NCBI RefSeq assembly: GCF_014204795.1
Contig: NZ_JACHMB010000001.1
Coordinates: forward strand, 6,646,501-6,710,500
DNA length: 64,000 nucleotides
Source of the DNA: Nonomuraea jabiensis
GTDB taxonomy: Bacteria; Actinomycetota; Actinomycetes; Streptosporangiales; Streptosporangiaceae
Direction: 5' to 3'
Made by a program: the position numbers and the translations under genes. Shown in pieces: positions 33,648-42,289 of this stretch (positions are counted from its first letter, which is position 1; each line of letters begins with the position of its first letter). The notes beneath the pieces were generated by a model, which made no database searches, was not told the DNA's origin, and was given only the letters and a program-made list of their open reading frames with translations.

Positions 33648-34723
33648 AGCGCCGCCACCCGCCTCCGCCGGGCCAGCAGGATGAAGATCGGCGCGCCGAT
33701 CACCGCCCACACGATCCCCACCTGCACCTCTCCGGGCCGGGCGATGACCCGGCCCACCACGTCGGCCGCCAGCAGCAGCACCGGCGCCGCCAGCGCCGAG
33801 TAGGGGAGCACCCACCGCTGGTCGGGCCCCACCACCGCGCGCACGGCGTGCGGCACGATGAGCCCCACGAACCACAGCGGCCCGGCGGCGGCGGTGGCCG
33901 CGCCGCACAGCAGCGTGACGGCCACCCCGGTCAGGACCCTGGTACGGTTCACGGCCACGCCGAGCGCCCTGCCCGCGTCGTCGCCGAGGGCGAGCAGGTT
34001 GAGCGGCCTGGCCAGCAGCAGCCCGAGCACCAGCCCGGCCACCATGAACGGCGCCAGCCGCACCAGGGTGTCGGCCGTCTGCCCGGCCAGCGACCCGGTC
34101 AGCCAGAACCGCATCCGGTCGAACGTCTGCGCGTCCATGCGCAGGATGGCCGAGGCCACGGCCGTGCACACCATGCCGAAGGCCACGCCGGCGAGCGCGA
34201 GGCGTACCGGGCTGGAGCCCGAGCGGCCCGCGGAGGCCAGGGCGTAGACGGCGGCGGAGGCCAGCGCGGCGCCGCCGAACGCGAACCAGACGTAGACCGC
34301 CGGATCGGACAGCCCGAACAGGCCGAGCGCCAGCGTCACGCCGAGCGCGGCCCCCTCGTTGATGCCCAGCAGGCCGGGGTCGGCCAGCGGGTTGCGGGTC
34401 AGGCTCTGCATGAGCGCCCCAGCCAGGCCGAGCGTCGCGCCGACGCCGATGCCCAGCAGCGTGCGCGGGATGCGCAGCTCGCGGATGACCGTGTGGTCGT
34501 TGGAGCCGTCCGGGGCGAGGAAGGCGTCGATCACCGTCGAGAACGACACCGGCCGCGCCCCGAGCGCCACGCTCGCCATCGCCACGAGCGCCAGCACGGC
34601 CACCGTGACGACGAGCCCGGTGACGAGCGTGAGGGCCCTGGGAGTGCCACGGCCGGTGGCGGGCGGATCGTCCTCCACGGTCTTGACCGTGTCTTCAGCC
34701 GGGCGCACCCGCCCCCCTCTCAT
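33644..34723 (-). CDS. FecCD-family siderophore permease, first subunit
   Basis: A 359-residue BtuC-like permease: IPRTLLGIGVGATLGLAGAL, MQSLTRNPLADPGLLGINEG, LALGDDAGRALGVAVNRTR and C-terminal GEVQVGIVWAVIGAPIFILL. ATG 34723 is used; a TTG nine bases upstream is possible. It is transcribed away from the two iron boxes at 34735-34783, so it should be repressed by the DtxR/IdeR-type regulator in iron-rich conditions. Confidence 0.9.
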   Translation of the reverse strand: MRGGRVRPAEDTVKTVEDDPPATGRGTPRALTLVTGLVVTVAVLALVAMASVALGARPVSFSTVIDAFLAPDGSNDHTVIRELRIPRTLLGIGVGATLGLAGALMQSLTRNPLADPGLLGINEGAALGVTLALGLFGLSDPAVYVWFAFGGAALASAAVYALASAGRSGSSPVRLALAGVAFGMVCTAVASAILRMDAQTFDRMRFWLTGSLAGQTADTLVRLAPFMVAGLVLGLLLARPLNLLALGDDAGRALGVAVNRTRVLTGVAVTLLCGAATAAAGPLWFVGLIVPHAVRAVVGPDQRWVLPYSALAAPVLLLAADVVGRVIARPGEVQVGIVWAVIGAPIFILLARRRRVAAL

Positions 34724-34734
34724 CGTGGTCAAAC

Positions 34735-34783
34735 TTAGGCAAGGCTAATCTAAACTCCCTGTAATCAGGCAAGCCTAACCTTA
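34735..34783. promoter_or_regulatory. Two iron boxes (DmdR/IdeR/DtxR-type) in a divergent promoter
   Basis: Box 1, TTAGGCAAGGCTAATCTAA (34735-34753), and box 2, TCAGGCAAGCCTAACCTTA (34765-34783), both resemble the actinobacterial consensus TTAGGTTAGGCTAACCTAA. Box 1 covers the permease promoter; box 2 ends at the ribosome-binding site of the binding-protein gene. Iron-loaded DmdR/IdeR would repress both operons. Confidence 0.85.
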
Positions 34784-34792
34784 GGAGATGAC

Positions 34793-35803
34793 ATGTCGGG
34801 ACCGGTTCTGCCGCGCAGGGGATTTCTGGCGTCCGCCGCGGGCCTCGCGGCAGCCCTGACACTGGCGGCGTGCGGCGGCGAGCCGGCCACCGGCGGGTCC
34901 GCCCCCGCCGCCACCACGTCGGGCGCCGTCCAAGGCTGGACGTTCACCGACGACCGCGGCAAGAAGGTCGAGCAGCCCAGGACCCCGTCCAGGATCGTCG
35001 CCCAGGTCGGCGCCGCCGCCGCCCTGTGGGACTTCGGCGTGCGCCCCATCGCCGTCTTCGGCCCGCACAAGCTCAAGGACGGCTCCAAGGACCCGCAGGT
35101 CGGCAACGTCGACATCACCAAGGTCCAGGGCCTCGGCAACGTGTGGGACGAGTTCAACGTGGAGCAGTACATCGCGCTCCAGCCCGACCTCCTGGTCAGC
35201 AGCATGTACGTCAAGGGCACCCTCTGGTACGTGCCCGAGAAGTCGAAGGACACCATCGAGCAGGTCGCCCCGACCGCGGGCATCATGCTGACCGGCCGCA
35301 GCGCCACCCAGGTGATCGGCAAGTACGAGGAGCTGGCCAGGTCACTCGGCGCCGGCATGCAAGGCGTGCCCGAGGCCAAGGCCCGCATGGAGGCCGCCAC
35401 CAAGGAGCTCGCCCAGTTCAAGGACCTCAAGATCCTCATGATGTCCGGCGGCCCCGACGCGATGTGGGTGGTCAATCCGCCGGAGTACCCGGACATCGTG
35501 CACCTGATGGACGCGGGCCTCGACGTCGTCAAGCCCGCGAAGGTGGACGAGGGCGGCTTCTTCCAGACGCTGAGCTGGGAGAACGCCGACGAGTACGACG
35601 CCGACGTGATCCTCTACGACACCCGCACCCAGTCGCTCAAGCCCGAGGAGATGATGAAGAAGCCCACCTTCGCCAAGCTCCCCGCGGTCAGGGCCGGCCA
35701 GCTCTACCCGTGGAACGCCGAGGCGCCCTACAGCTACCAGGGCTACGCGGCCTTCCTCGAAGGGCTGGTGGCCAATCTCAAGAAGGCTAAAGAGCTCCCC
35801 TGA
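34793..35803 (+). CDS. Iron-siderophore ABC transporter, substrate-binding lipoprotein
   Basis: A 336-residue lipoprotein: the signal peptide has a Tat-like start (PRRGFLASAAG) and a lipobox with the modified Cys in LTLAACGGEP. Class III binding-protein domain: TPSRIVAQVGAAAALWDFGV, VEQYIALQPDLLVSSMYV, and EADxxL-like C-terminal end AAFLEGLVANLKKAK. RBS AGGAG five bases before ATG. Partner of the divergent permease/ATPase operon. Its last 17 bp overlap the 3' end of the convergent helicase-associated gene. Confidence 0.88.
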   Translation: MSGPVLPRRGFLASAAGLAAALTLAACGGEPATGGSAPAATTSGAVQGWTFTDDRGKKVEQPRTPSRIVAQVGAAAALWDFGVRPIAVFGPHKLKDGSKDPQVGNVDITKVQGLGNVWDEFNVEQYIALQPDLLVSSMYVKGTLWYVPEKSKDTIEQVAPTAGIMLTGRSATQVIGKYEELARSLGAGMQGVPEAKARMEAATKELAQFKDLKILMMSGGPDAMWVVNPPEYPDIVHLMDAGLDVVKPAKVDEGGFFQTLSWENADEYDADVILYDTRTQSLKPEEMMKKPTFAKLPAVRAGQLYPWNAEAPYSYQGYAAFLEGLVANLKKAKELP

Positions 35804-38204
35804 CCTCGACGATCTCGGCGAGGGGGAACTCCAGGTAGTCGCCCGCCTCCTCGCACCACGCGTCCAGCGCGGCGCCCTTGAGCTCGCCGTGGCTGATCGT
35901 GGCGGTCAGCCCGTCGGTGAGCGTGATGCCGGCGCGCACGCCCCGGTCGACCACGAACCCGAGCAGCGACTGCTGGGCCGTCGGCAGCCTGGTCGCCATC
36001 CTGCCGATGATCGCCCAGGTGCGGCCGTTCCTGCCGTCCTCGGTCCGGCCGGCGGAGACCAGGCGGCGGGCATGCTCGTACGGGTCGGGCGTCGGCTCGG
36101 CGAGCATGTAGGGCACCTCCAGCTCCGCGAGGCCGGGGAACTCCGACAGCTCGGCCACCTGGCCACCCGGCAGCAGGATCAGCTTGCCGTTCGGCGGCTC
36201 CTCGGGCCTGGCCCGGTGGATGGTGATCTGGCCGGTGTCGGCGACGGGCACGGGGGAGTAGCCGACCTCGCGCAGCGCGGCCAGCGTGCGGTCGGCCGGC
36301 GCGGCGCTGACCAGCACCGTGGGCGCGAGCAGCCGCAGCCCCAGCCGGCCCAGCCGCCGGTGCGCGGCGATCTCGGCCAGCAGCGCGGGGTCGCCGGCCT
36401 GGACGACGCATCCGACGGTGGTGACGGTGACCTCGCCGTGCCTGCGCGCGGTGTCGCGGACGAGGTATTCGAGCGGCTGCGGGATCGTGCCGACCGCGGC
36501 CAGCTCGTCGAGCAGGGCGTCGGCGTCGTAGCCGTGGTCGAGCGCGCGGCGCACGCTCTCGGTCGTGAACCGCCACACCGAGGCCGCGCCCCGCGACTCG
36601 CGGTCGGCGGCCCGGTCGAGCAGCGCCGCCAGCTCCGCCGACGGCGGCCCGGTCACGACCGCGGTCAGGTCGGGGCCGAACAGCGCGCTCCTGCGCACGC
36701 TGGCCAGCGCCCTGGTGGCGGCCTCGGCCAGCACGGGGTCGTGCTCGACCATGGGCACGGCGTCGTCGTTCTCGTCGCCCGGCCCGGCGGTGAGCCCGGC
36801 CAGCGCCCGGCCGAGGTCGGTGATCGCGTTGTTGGCCAGCAGGCCCAGCAGCGTGGCCTCGTCGAGCACGGCGGGGGCGGCGGCCAGCAGCAGCTCCAGG
36901 TCGAGCAGCGGCGCGTGCCAGTGGACGTTGGCCACGAGGCTGTCGCGGTCGGCGAAGGCCGTGCCCGCGGGCAGGCCGGACAGGACGGGCAGCACGGCCC
37001 GGCGGATCCTGGCGATCGCGCTGCCCGAGGGGTCGTCGCCGAGCACGGTGCCGTACTTGCCGTCGACCTTGCGCAGCGACGAGCGCTCCATGCGCCACCA
37101 GGCCGCCAGCAGCACCCGCAGCCGCGCCGAGCCCTCGTCGAGCCGCCACCGGTCGAAGCGCTCGGTGGGGATCATGCCGCCCGACTGCTCGTCCCAGGCC
37201 AGCAGCCGGGCCACCGCGCAGACCTCCAGGAGCAGCCGCGTCTCGTCCTCGTCGCAGCCGGTCTCCTTGGCCACCCTGCGCACCTCGCGCACGCCCACGC
37301 CGCCGGTCTTGAGCAGCGGCAGCGGCGTCTTGGCGGTGTTGTCGAGCAGGGCGGCGCACCGCTCGACCACGTGCGGCGCGGCCAGCGTCATCAGGTGGTC
37401 GACCTCCTCGGGGTCGACCGGGATCGTGGCCACCTCGGGCGCCTCGGGCCGGAAGGGCGGGTGGTAGCCGGGGCCGCGCAGGCAGATCGCCACCTCGCGG
37501 GGGATCTCCGCGACGTGCCAGCTCGGGCGGAAGAGCAGGCCGTGGTCGGCGCACCACTTCTCCGGCGTGCCGGGAGTCACGAACCGGCCGCCGTCGACGT
37601 TGAGCGCCGGGCCCTGCCAGGCGAACCGGTCGAGCAGCGGGATCGTGCCGTCGGGAGCGCCGCGCAGCAGCGCGTTGACGCGCTCGCGGTCGGTGAGCGC
37701 CTCGGTGACGCGGGCGATGACGCGGCGCTTGTGGCCGTGGGAGGACAGGCCGAGGTTGCGGGCCAGGGCGTGCAGCGCGTCGCTGCCGATCGACCAGGAG
37801 TTGAGGTAGTGGTCGAGCGGCTCGCCCAGGCTCAGCGGGGCGGACCACCAGCGGGCGACGCCCTCCGCGAGGTGGATGACGCCGTCGTCGCCCGGCCAGG
37901 CCAGCGCGTGGTCGTAGAGGTGCTCCAGCCAGGGGGTCACCTCTTCGACCGGCGCGTCCACGAAGCCGGCCAGCCGCTCGGCCGTGGGACGGGTCATGGC
38001 CAGGGCGGCCTCCGCGAGCTGCAGGCAGGGCAGCGGCAGGGCCCGCAGGGTCTCCATCACGGCGAAGCCGTTGCTCAGCCGCTGGGCCAGGGTGTCGAGC
38101 CGCCGTGGCCAGGGAGCGGCGATGGCGTCGGGCCTGTTGGCCAGGACGCGGCCCAGCCTGTCTTCGTTCAGTTTTCGCAGCCAGCCGAGCAGGTGATCTT
38201 CCAT
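35787..38204 (-). CDS. Helicase-associated (XPB/Ssl2 N-terminal-like) protein
   Basis: An 805-residue protein with no Walker motifs. It matches the actinobacterial helicase C-terminal / XPB-Ssl2 N-terminal-like family: WLRKLNEDRLGRVLANRPDA at the start, then winged-helix and helical repeats, and a C-terminal domain with YEHARRLVSAGRTEDGRNGR and GFVVDRGVRAGITLTDG. In related genomes the gene is associated with the DNA-repair helicase XPB; a repair or transcription-coupled role is inferred. ATG at 38204 (MEDHLLGWLRK) fits family length; an upstream frame extension adds 13 residues. Confidence 0.8.
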   Translation of the reverse strand: MEDHLLGWLRKLNEDRLGRVLANRPDAIAAPWPRRLDTLAQRLSNGFAVMETLRALPLPCLQLAEAALAMTRPTAERLAGFVDAPVEEVTPWLEHLYDHALAWPGDDGVIHLAEGVARWWSAPLSLGEPLDHYLNSWSIGSDALHALARNLGLSSHGHKRRVIARVTEALTDRERVNALLRGAPDGTIPLLDRFAWQGPALNVDGGRFVTPGTPEKWCADHGLLFRPSWHVAEIPREVAICLRGPGYHPPFRPEAPEVATIPVDPEEVDHLMTLAAPHVVERCAALLDNTAKTPLPLLKTGGVGVREVRRVAKETGCDEDETRLLLEVCAVARLLAWDEQSGGMIPTERFDRWRLDEGSARLRVLLAAWWRMERSSLRKVDGKYGTVLGDDPSGSAIARIRRAVLPVLSGLPAGTAFADRDSLVANVHWHAPLLDLELLLAAAPAVLDEATLLGLLANNAITDLGRALAGLTAGPGDENDDAVPMVEHDPVLAEAATRALASVRRSALFGPDLTAVVTGPPSAELAALLDRAADRESRGAASVWRFTTESVRRALDHGYDADALLDELAAVGTIPQPLEYLVRDTARRHGEVTVTTVGCVVQAGDPALLAEIAAHRRLGRLGLRLLAPTVLVSAAPADRTLAALREVGYSPVPVADTGQITIHRARPEEPPNGKLILLPGGQVAELSEFPGLAELEVPYMLAEPTPDPYEHARRLVSAGRTEDGRNGRTWAIIGRMATRLPTAQQSLLGFVVDRGVRAGITLTDGLTATISHGELKGAALDAWCEEAGDYLEFPLAEIVEVRGAL

Positions 38205-38284
38205 CTGTGAGCAACTCTCATGGGGTCGCACGCGGGGACTCACCGTGAGCCATGAGCATCCACGGTAATGCAGATCACCCCCGG

Positions 38285-38827
38285 TCAGGAGAGGACTGCC
38301 CAGACGATCTTTCCGTGAGGTGCAAGTGCGGACCAGCCCCAGCGGAGGCTGAGTGATTCGACGATGTGGAGTCCGAGGCCGCCGGTGTCAAGGGGGCCAG
38401 GGTATCGCAGCACCGGCACCGAGGAGCCGGGATCGGTGAATGCGCCGGTCACGAGGGGTCCCCGGCGGACGAGGGACATGTGGACGGGGCGCTGGCAGTG
38501 GGGCTCGTCCAGGTGCAGGCCGTGACGTAGCGCGTTGGTGGCGAGCTCGGAGACCACCAGCTCCATGTTCTCGATCAGCTCGGCGAGACCCCACCCCGAC
38601 AGCGCGCCGGCGGTGAAGCTGCGGGCCGAGTGGACCGAGGCGGGGCTGGGCGGGAGCACGAACGTGGCGCTCGCGGACGGGCCGGGGACCAGCAGATCGC
38701 GGGCCGCCTCCGGCCACCAGCCGACCGGAGGCCACCAATCGAACGTGGTCCACTGGCCGGGCGCCGTGGTGGATTGCACGTGATCATTCTGCGACAAACT
38801 CTCGTGCAGGTGCAAGAGCGAATGCAC
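38285..38827 (-). CDS. ATP-binding anti-sigma-factor-like protein (HATPase_c_2)
   Basis: A 180-residue GHKL-fold protein. LIENMELVVSELATNALRHG is the N-box helix and DTGGLGLHIVESLSLRWGW the G-box. Such proteins occur in actinomycetes beside XRE-DUF5753 and DUF397 genes and affect development and antibiotic production. ATG 38827 or GTG 38780 (VQSTTAPGQW) could be the start; the DNA between them is rich in TGCAC/GTGCA motifs, which suggests promoter sequence and favours the shorter form. Confidence 0.8.
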   Translation of the reverse strand: MHSLLHLHESLSQNDHVQSTTAPGQWTTFDWWPPVGWWPEAARDLLVPGPSASATFVLPPSPASVHSARSFTAGALSGWGLAELIENMELVVSELATNALRHGLHLDEPHCQRPVHMSLVRRGPLVTGAFTDPGSSVPVLRYPGPLDTGGLGLHIVESLSLRWGWSALAPHGKIVWAVLS

Positions 38828-38939
38828 GTGCAGACAACCCGTGCAAGCGCTACGGTTGCCCTCAAATGGTCAATATGGGGGAAAGGGGATCTTGTCCGCG
38901 GCCCATGATCTTTCGGCCGTGAAGTGACAGACTGTACGT

Positions 38940-39086
38940 GCATACCCCGCAACGTACGGTGGGTCGGCGACCGCAGCCCACCGTGAGTGCAGACTCCGCT
39001 ACTTGTGGCGGTCCGCCGGCCGCGGCCCATCACAGGTGCATACTCCGCTACTTGCGGTGGACCGCCGACCGCGGCCCATCGCGTCG
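38940..39086. repeat. Three imperfect 49-bp tandem repeats upstream of the XRE gene
   Basis: Units start near 38939, 38988 and 39037; each begins GTGCANACNCCGC and ends in CCGCGGCCCATC or a variant. Units 2 and 3 are the closest. Each unit carries an internal dyad (CGGTGG..CCACCG in unit 1). They occupy the promoter between the divergent ATPase and XRE genes, so an array of operators is likely. Confidence 0.75.
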
Positions 39087-39111
39087 CAAGGAAACGAACA
39101 AGGAGCAGCAC

Positions 39112-39978
39112 GTGTCCATTGATCCGCCCGGTTCTGCTTCGACCGTACGGCGCATCATGCTGGGGGCGAGCCTCAGGCGCCTGCGTGAGGCCTGCGGGCT
39201 CGACCGTGGACAGGCCGGGTTCCACATCCGGGCGTCCGAGTCCAAGATCAGCCGGATGGAGCTCGGACGGGTCGGTTTCAAGACACGTGACGTGGAAGAC
39301 CTGCTCACCCTGTACGGCGTCGTCGACGATGCCGAGCGCCGTGCCCTGCTGGAGATGGTTCGCGAGGCCAACACCCCTGGGTGGTGGCACAAGTACTCGG
39401 CCGAGCTGCCTTCCTGGTTCACCACCTACGTGGGCCTGGAGGAGGCCGCCGAGATGATCCGCACCTACGAGGTGCAGTTCGTGCCTGGTTTGTTGCAGAC
39501 TGCCTCGTATGCGCGATCGGTATTCCAGCTTGGCAACCCCGGTCTGAGTCCGGACAAAATCGAACGCCGCGTGCATATGCGCATGCAGCGTCAGGAGCGC
39601 TTCACCCAGAAGGACGGACCCCGTCTGTGGGCCGTCATCGACGAGGCGGCGCTCAAGAGGACCATCGGCGGGCGGGAGGTCATGGCGGAGCAGCTCCAGC
39701 ATCTGCTGGAAGTGGCTGCCCTTCCCAACATCACCATTCAGGTGATGCCCTTCAGGTTCGGCAAGCACGCCGCTGAAGGGGGCGCGTTCAGCATCTTGCG
39801 GTTTCCCGAGTCCGACTTGTCGGACGTTGTCTACGTCGAGCAGCTCTGGGGTGCCCTGTACCTGGACAAACGCGAGGACATCGACCCGTACCTCACGGCC
39901 ATGGAGCAGTTGTGCGTGGAGAGCACCACGCCAGGGGGCACCGTCGAGCTCATCGGCGGTCTTCTCAGAAAGATGTAG
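39112..39978 (+). CDS. XRE-family regulator with DUF5753 domain (Scr1-type)
   Basis: A 288-residue protein. The N-terminal HTH reads SLRRLREACGLDRGQAGFHI and ASESKISRMELGRVGFKTRD; the C-terminal DUF5753 domain starts around residue 95 (YVGLEEAAEMIRTYEVQFVP, GLLQTASYARSVF) and has NITIQVMPFRFG and YVEQLWGALYLDKREDID. GTG at 39112 is preceded by AAGGAG. It is followed without spacing by a DUF397 gene; in Streptomyces such pairs behave as interacting regulatory partners. Confidence 0.88.
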   Translation: MSIDPPGSASTVRRIMLGASLRRLREACGLDRGQAGFHIRASESKISRMELGRVGFKTRDVEDLLTLYGVVDDAERRALLEMVREANTPGWWHKYSAELPSWFTTYVGLEEAAEMIRTYEVQFVPGLLQTASYARSVFQLGNPGLSPDKIERRVHMRMQRQERFTQKDGPRLWAVIDEAALKRTIGGREVMAEQLQHLLEVAALPNITIQVMPFRFGKHAAEGGAFSILRFPESDLSDVVYVEQLWGALYLDKREDIDPYLTAMEQLCVESTTPGGTVELIGGLLRKM

Positions 39979-40215
39979 ATGAACCAGACCTACAACGGCA
40001 TGCCCGCGGCGAACCTGACGCAGGTCGCCTGGCGCAAGAGCCGCTACAGCAACTCGCAGGGCAACTGCGTGGAGCTCGCCGAGCTCCCTGACGGCGGGAT
40101 CGCGGTCCGCAACTCGCGCTTCCCCGACGGCCCTGCCCTCATCTATACCCGCGACGAGATCCGGGCCCTGGTGCTCGGGGTTAAGGACGGAGAGTTCGAC
40201 GGCCTGCTCGTTTAA
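39979..40215 (+). CDS. DUF397-domain protein
   Basis: A 78-residue protein containing the DUF397 signature WRKSRYSNSQGNCVELAEL and GGIAVRNSRFPDGPAL, ending in TRDEIRALVLGVKDGEFDG. The ATG immediately follows the XRE stop. DUF397 proteins are small partners, often described as antitoxin-like or anti-repressor-like, of XRE-DUF5753 regulators. Confidence 0.9.
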   Translation: MNQTYNGMPAANLTQVAWRKSRYSNSQGNCVELAELPDGGIAVRNSRFPDGPALIYTRDEIRALVLGVKDGEFDGLLV

Positions 40216-40226
40216 CAGCCTTGTAA

Positions 40227-40263
40227 CCTCCGGCGCGCCCGCTTAACGGGGGTGCGCCGGAGG
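40227..40263. terminator. Intrinsic terminator after the XRE/DUF397 operon
   Basis: CCTCCGGCGC and GCGCCGGAGG form a perfect 10-bp stem, extended inward by CCCG/CGGG around TTAA. It lies 12 bp after the DUF397 stop and is followed by CTTAACAG. Confidence 0.75.
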
Positions 40264-40303
40264 CTTAACAGCCCGGCCTTCTGTTGCCGAGAGGATCAGG
40301 GTC

Positions 40304-40561
40304 ATGCTCGACCAGATGACCCTGTATCCGATCGCCGACGACGTGCTGTTCGCACCCGGCGGCAAGGTCGTGATCCGCACGTATGGCGTGGCGCCCGCCA
40401 CCGCGGGGGCCTCCGTCTCCTACCGGACCTGGGTGACCGGCATCCGCGACCAGCCGCGGTACTGGCACTGGGGCCACTTCGAGGACGCCGCCTCCGGGCA
40501 CCGCAGGGTCCTGGAGTGGCTCACGGGGCGGGGGCCGCAGCCTTCCCAAGCGCTGACCTGA
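40304..40561 (+). CDS. Small hypothetical protein
   Basis: An 85-residue protein rich in aromatic residues (SYRTWVTGIRDQPRYWHWGH, FEDAASGHRRVLEWLTGRG), suggesting a compact binding fold. I do not recognise a family. ATG at 40304 follows AGGATCAGG. It is separated from the DUF397 gene by a terminator and from the next operon by a regulatory palindrome, so it is likely transcribed alone. Confidence 0.55.
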   Translation: MLDQMTLYPIADDVLFAPGGKVVIRTYGVAPATAGASVSYRTWVTGIRDQPRYWHWGHFEDAASGHRRVLEWLTGRGPQPSQALT

Positions 40562-40578
40562 TCGCTATCCTCATGCCA

Positions 40579-40592
40579 AGCAACCGCTTGGT
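40579..40592. promoter_or_regulatory. Shared 14-bp operator, site 1 (KstR2-like motif)
   Basis: AGCAACCGCTTGGT matches AnCAAGnnCTTGnT at all defined positions except one (C for G). It ends 10 bp before the GTG of the NIPSNAP-like gene. The weakest of four such sites, but correctly placed. Confidence 0.6.
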
Positions 40593-40601
40593 AGAGGAGG
40601 C

Positions 40602-41363
40602 GTGGTGCGGCGCGCGATCCACCTGATCGAGGAGGTCGACTTCCGGCCGATGAACTCCAGGCGGCCCCTGGAGTACCTCACCTGGCTGACCCGCTACAAG
40701 CGCGAGGACGAGAGCCGCGCCGCGCCCTCGCTCACCTCCGGCATGTCCATCAGGTCCCGCGAGATCGACCTGGTGGGCGCCTTCTACGCCGTCGGCATCA
40801 CCGGCCATCCGCAGTTCAAGGCCGTCACGCTGTGGGACTGCCACGGCGGCTGGGACGGCGGCTGGCGGCAGATGATGGAGATCTACCAGGGCGTCGACGA
40901 ACGGCTCTTCCTGTCCGACATCGACGACCTGCGCTTCTCCGCCTTCTCCCGGCCCCTCGGCGCCGTGCCCGGCTGCCCGCCGCTGGCCGGGGCGCCCGCC
41001 GCCGAGCTCTACCTCTTCGAGAACGCCCGGGTACGCCCGGGAGCCGCCCTCGACTACCTGCACGCGGTCCGCACCGAACGGGCGCCGCTGCTCGCCGAGC
41101 ACGGCCACACCCTGGTCGGGCTGTACGAGGTGCTGTTCTGCGACACCGAGGCCGTCACCGTCTGGGCCGTCTCCCTCGACGACCACCTGGCCACCCAGCG
41201 CGCCCGCGACGCCGCCCTGGGCCTCGACGACGAGGTCGCGCCCGATTCCCGGCTTCTGGACTGGGGCAAACGGGCCCGCGACTATCTGGAAGGCCCCTGG
41301 CGTGAGACGCTGCTGGCACCGTTCCCCGGTTGCCGCCTGGCGCCGGAGGTCCCGCCGGGTTAG
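40602..41363 (+). CDS. NIPSNAP-like alpha/beta-barrel protein
   Basis: A 253-residue protein whose C-terminal half is a ferredoxin-like NIPSNAP-type domain (ELYLFENARVRPGAALDYLH, GHTLVGLYEVLFCDTEAVTV, DDHLATQRARDAAL); the N-terminal half looks like a second copy (VGAFYAVGITGHPQFKAVTL). Such domains often occur with oxygenases and aldehyde-handling enzymes. RBS AGAGGAGG; GTG 40602 or 40605. The shared operator directly upstream links it to the LLM, dioxygenase and hydantoinase operons. Function inferred only from context. Confidence 0.65.
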   Translation: MVRRAIHLIEEVDFRPMNSRRPLEYLTWLTRYKREDESRAAPSLTSGMSIRSREIDLVGAFYAVGITGHPQFKAVTLWDCHGGWDGGWRQMMEIYQGVDERLFLSDIDDLRFSAFSRPLGAVPGCPPLAGAPAAELYLFENARVRPGAALDYLHAVRTERAPLLAEHGHTLVGLYEVLFCDTEAVTVWAVSLDDHLATQRARDAALGLDDEVAPDSRLLDWGKRARDYLEGPWRETLLAPFPGCRLAPEVPPG

Positions 41364-41383
41364 CGTCGGCTGCGGAGGTGGCC

Positions 41384-42289
41384 ATGACGGACTCCTACCT
41401 CTCCAACGGGCCCTACAACGGGCCCTACCACGGACAGGGCCCCGACGAGCACGTCGCCGCGTGTCCCGACTGCCGCGCCGCCATCGCGCTGCTCGACCAT
41501 CCCGACCCGGCCGCGGAGCCGCCGCCCACGCTGCGCGAGGCGGTGCTGTCCAGGGCGCGCCGCCGCCGCAGCCCGGCCGTGCTGGGCGTGTCGTCCGTGG
41601 CGGTCCCGTACGCCGAGCAGGTCGCGCTCATGGACGACCTGCTGGGCGAGCTGAGCGGGCCCCAGTGGGAGGCCCCGATCGCCAGGCACGGCACGGTCAG
41701 GGGGCTGATGGAACACCTGGCGGCCAACGACGCCACCGTGGCCCGTTTCATGGGCGTGCGCGGCATGACCGGCCTGCCCGTGCACCGGCGCTGGCGCGAG
41801 CAGGCCGGCAGCCTCCTCGAACGGGTCTCCGCCGGCAGCGAGGTGCTGCTCGGCGTCGAGGTCGCGCTGGCGGGGGCCCGGCCGGCCCGCGCGCCGCTGC
41901 GCCAGGCCCTGATCCAGCGCACGTTCGAGACGTGGACGCACGCCGACGACATCAGGGCCGCCACCGACCGCTCCCAGGAGCCGCCGCGTCCCGAGCACGT
42001 GCACATGATCGCCGAGTTCGGGCTGGCGCTGCTGCCGCGGGCGATGCGGGAGCCGCGCCGCGACGTCTCGGCCACCGTCGTGCTGACCGGGCCGGGCGGC
42101 GGCACCTGGACGATCCCGCTGTCGTCCACCTCCGGCCACGTCGCCGTGCTGGTGTCGGCCGGCGCGGTGGACTTCTGCCGGCTGCTGGCCAACCGATGGC
42201 CGCCCGGCTCCTTCCCGTACGCCGCCGAGGGCGACTCCGCCCTCGCCCGCGACATGATCAGCGCCGCCGCCACGCTGGGGTGCGATTGA
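41384..42289 (+). CDS. Zinc-finger anti-sigma-like domain fused to a maleylpyruvate isomerase-type (MDMPI) domain
   Basis: A 301-residue protein. Near residue 25 the HX3CX2C motif EHVAACPDCRAAI matches zinc-binding anti-sigma factors. From residue about 70 a DinB-like mycothiol-dependent maleylpyruvate isomerase domain follows (VALMDDLLGELSGPQWEAPI, GTVRGLMEHLAANDATVARF, RTFETWTHADDIRAATDRS). Its stop overlaps the start of a sigma-region-2 gene (TGATG type), which supports an anti-sigma role or a redox-sensing (mycothiol-linked) variant. Confidence 0.75.
   Translation: MTDSYLSNGPYNGPYHGQGPDEHVAACPDCRAAIALLDHPDPAAEPPPTLREAVLSRARRRRSPAVLGVSSVAVPYAEQVALMDDLLGELSGPQWEAPIARHGTVRGLMEHLAANDATVARFMGVRGMTGLPVHRRWREQAGSLLERVSAGSEVLLGVEVALAGARPARAPLRQALIQRTFETWTHADDIRAATDRSQEPPRPEHVHMIAEFGLALLPRAMREPRRDVSATVVLTGPGGGTWTIPLSSTSGHVAVLVSAGAVDFCRLLANRWPPGSFPYAAEGDSALARDMISAAATLGCD

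Noticed and set aside
35889..38210. Plus-strand open frame of 773 codons opposite the helicase-associated gene
   Set aside because: Low-complexity shadow frame; the minus strand has the conserved family sequence and normal composition.
38940..39086. 49-bp repeats considered as a CRISPR array
   Set aside because: The units are directly adjacent with no variable spacers, too few, and no cas genes are nearby.
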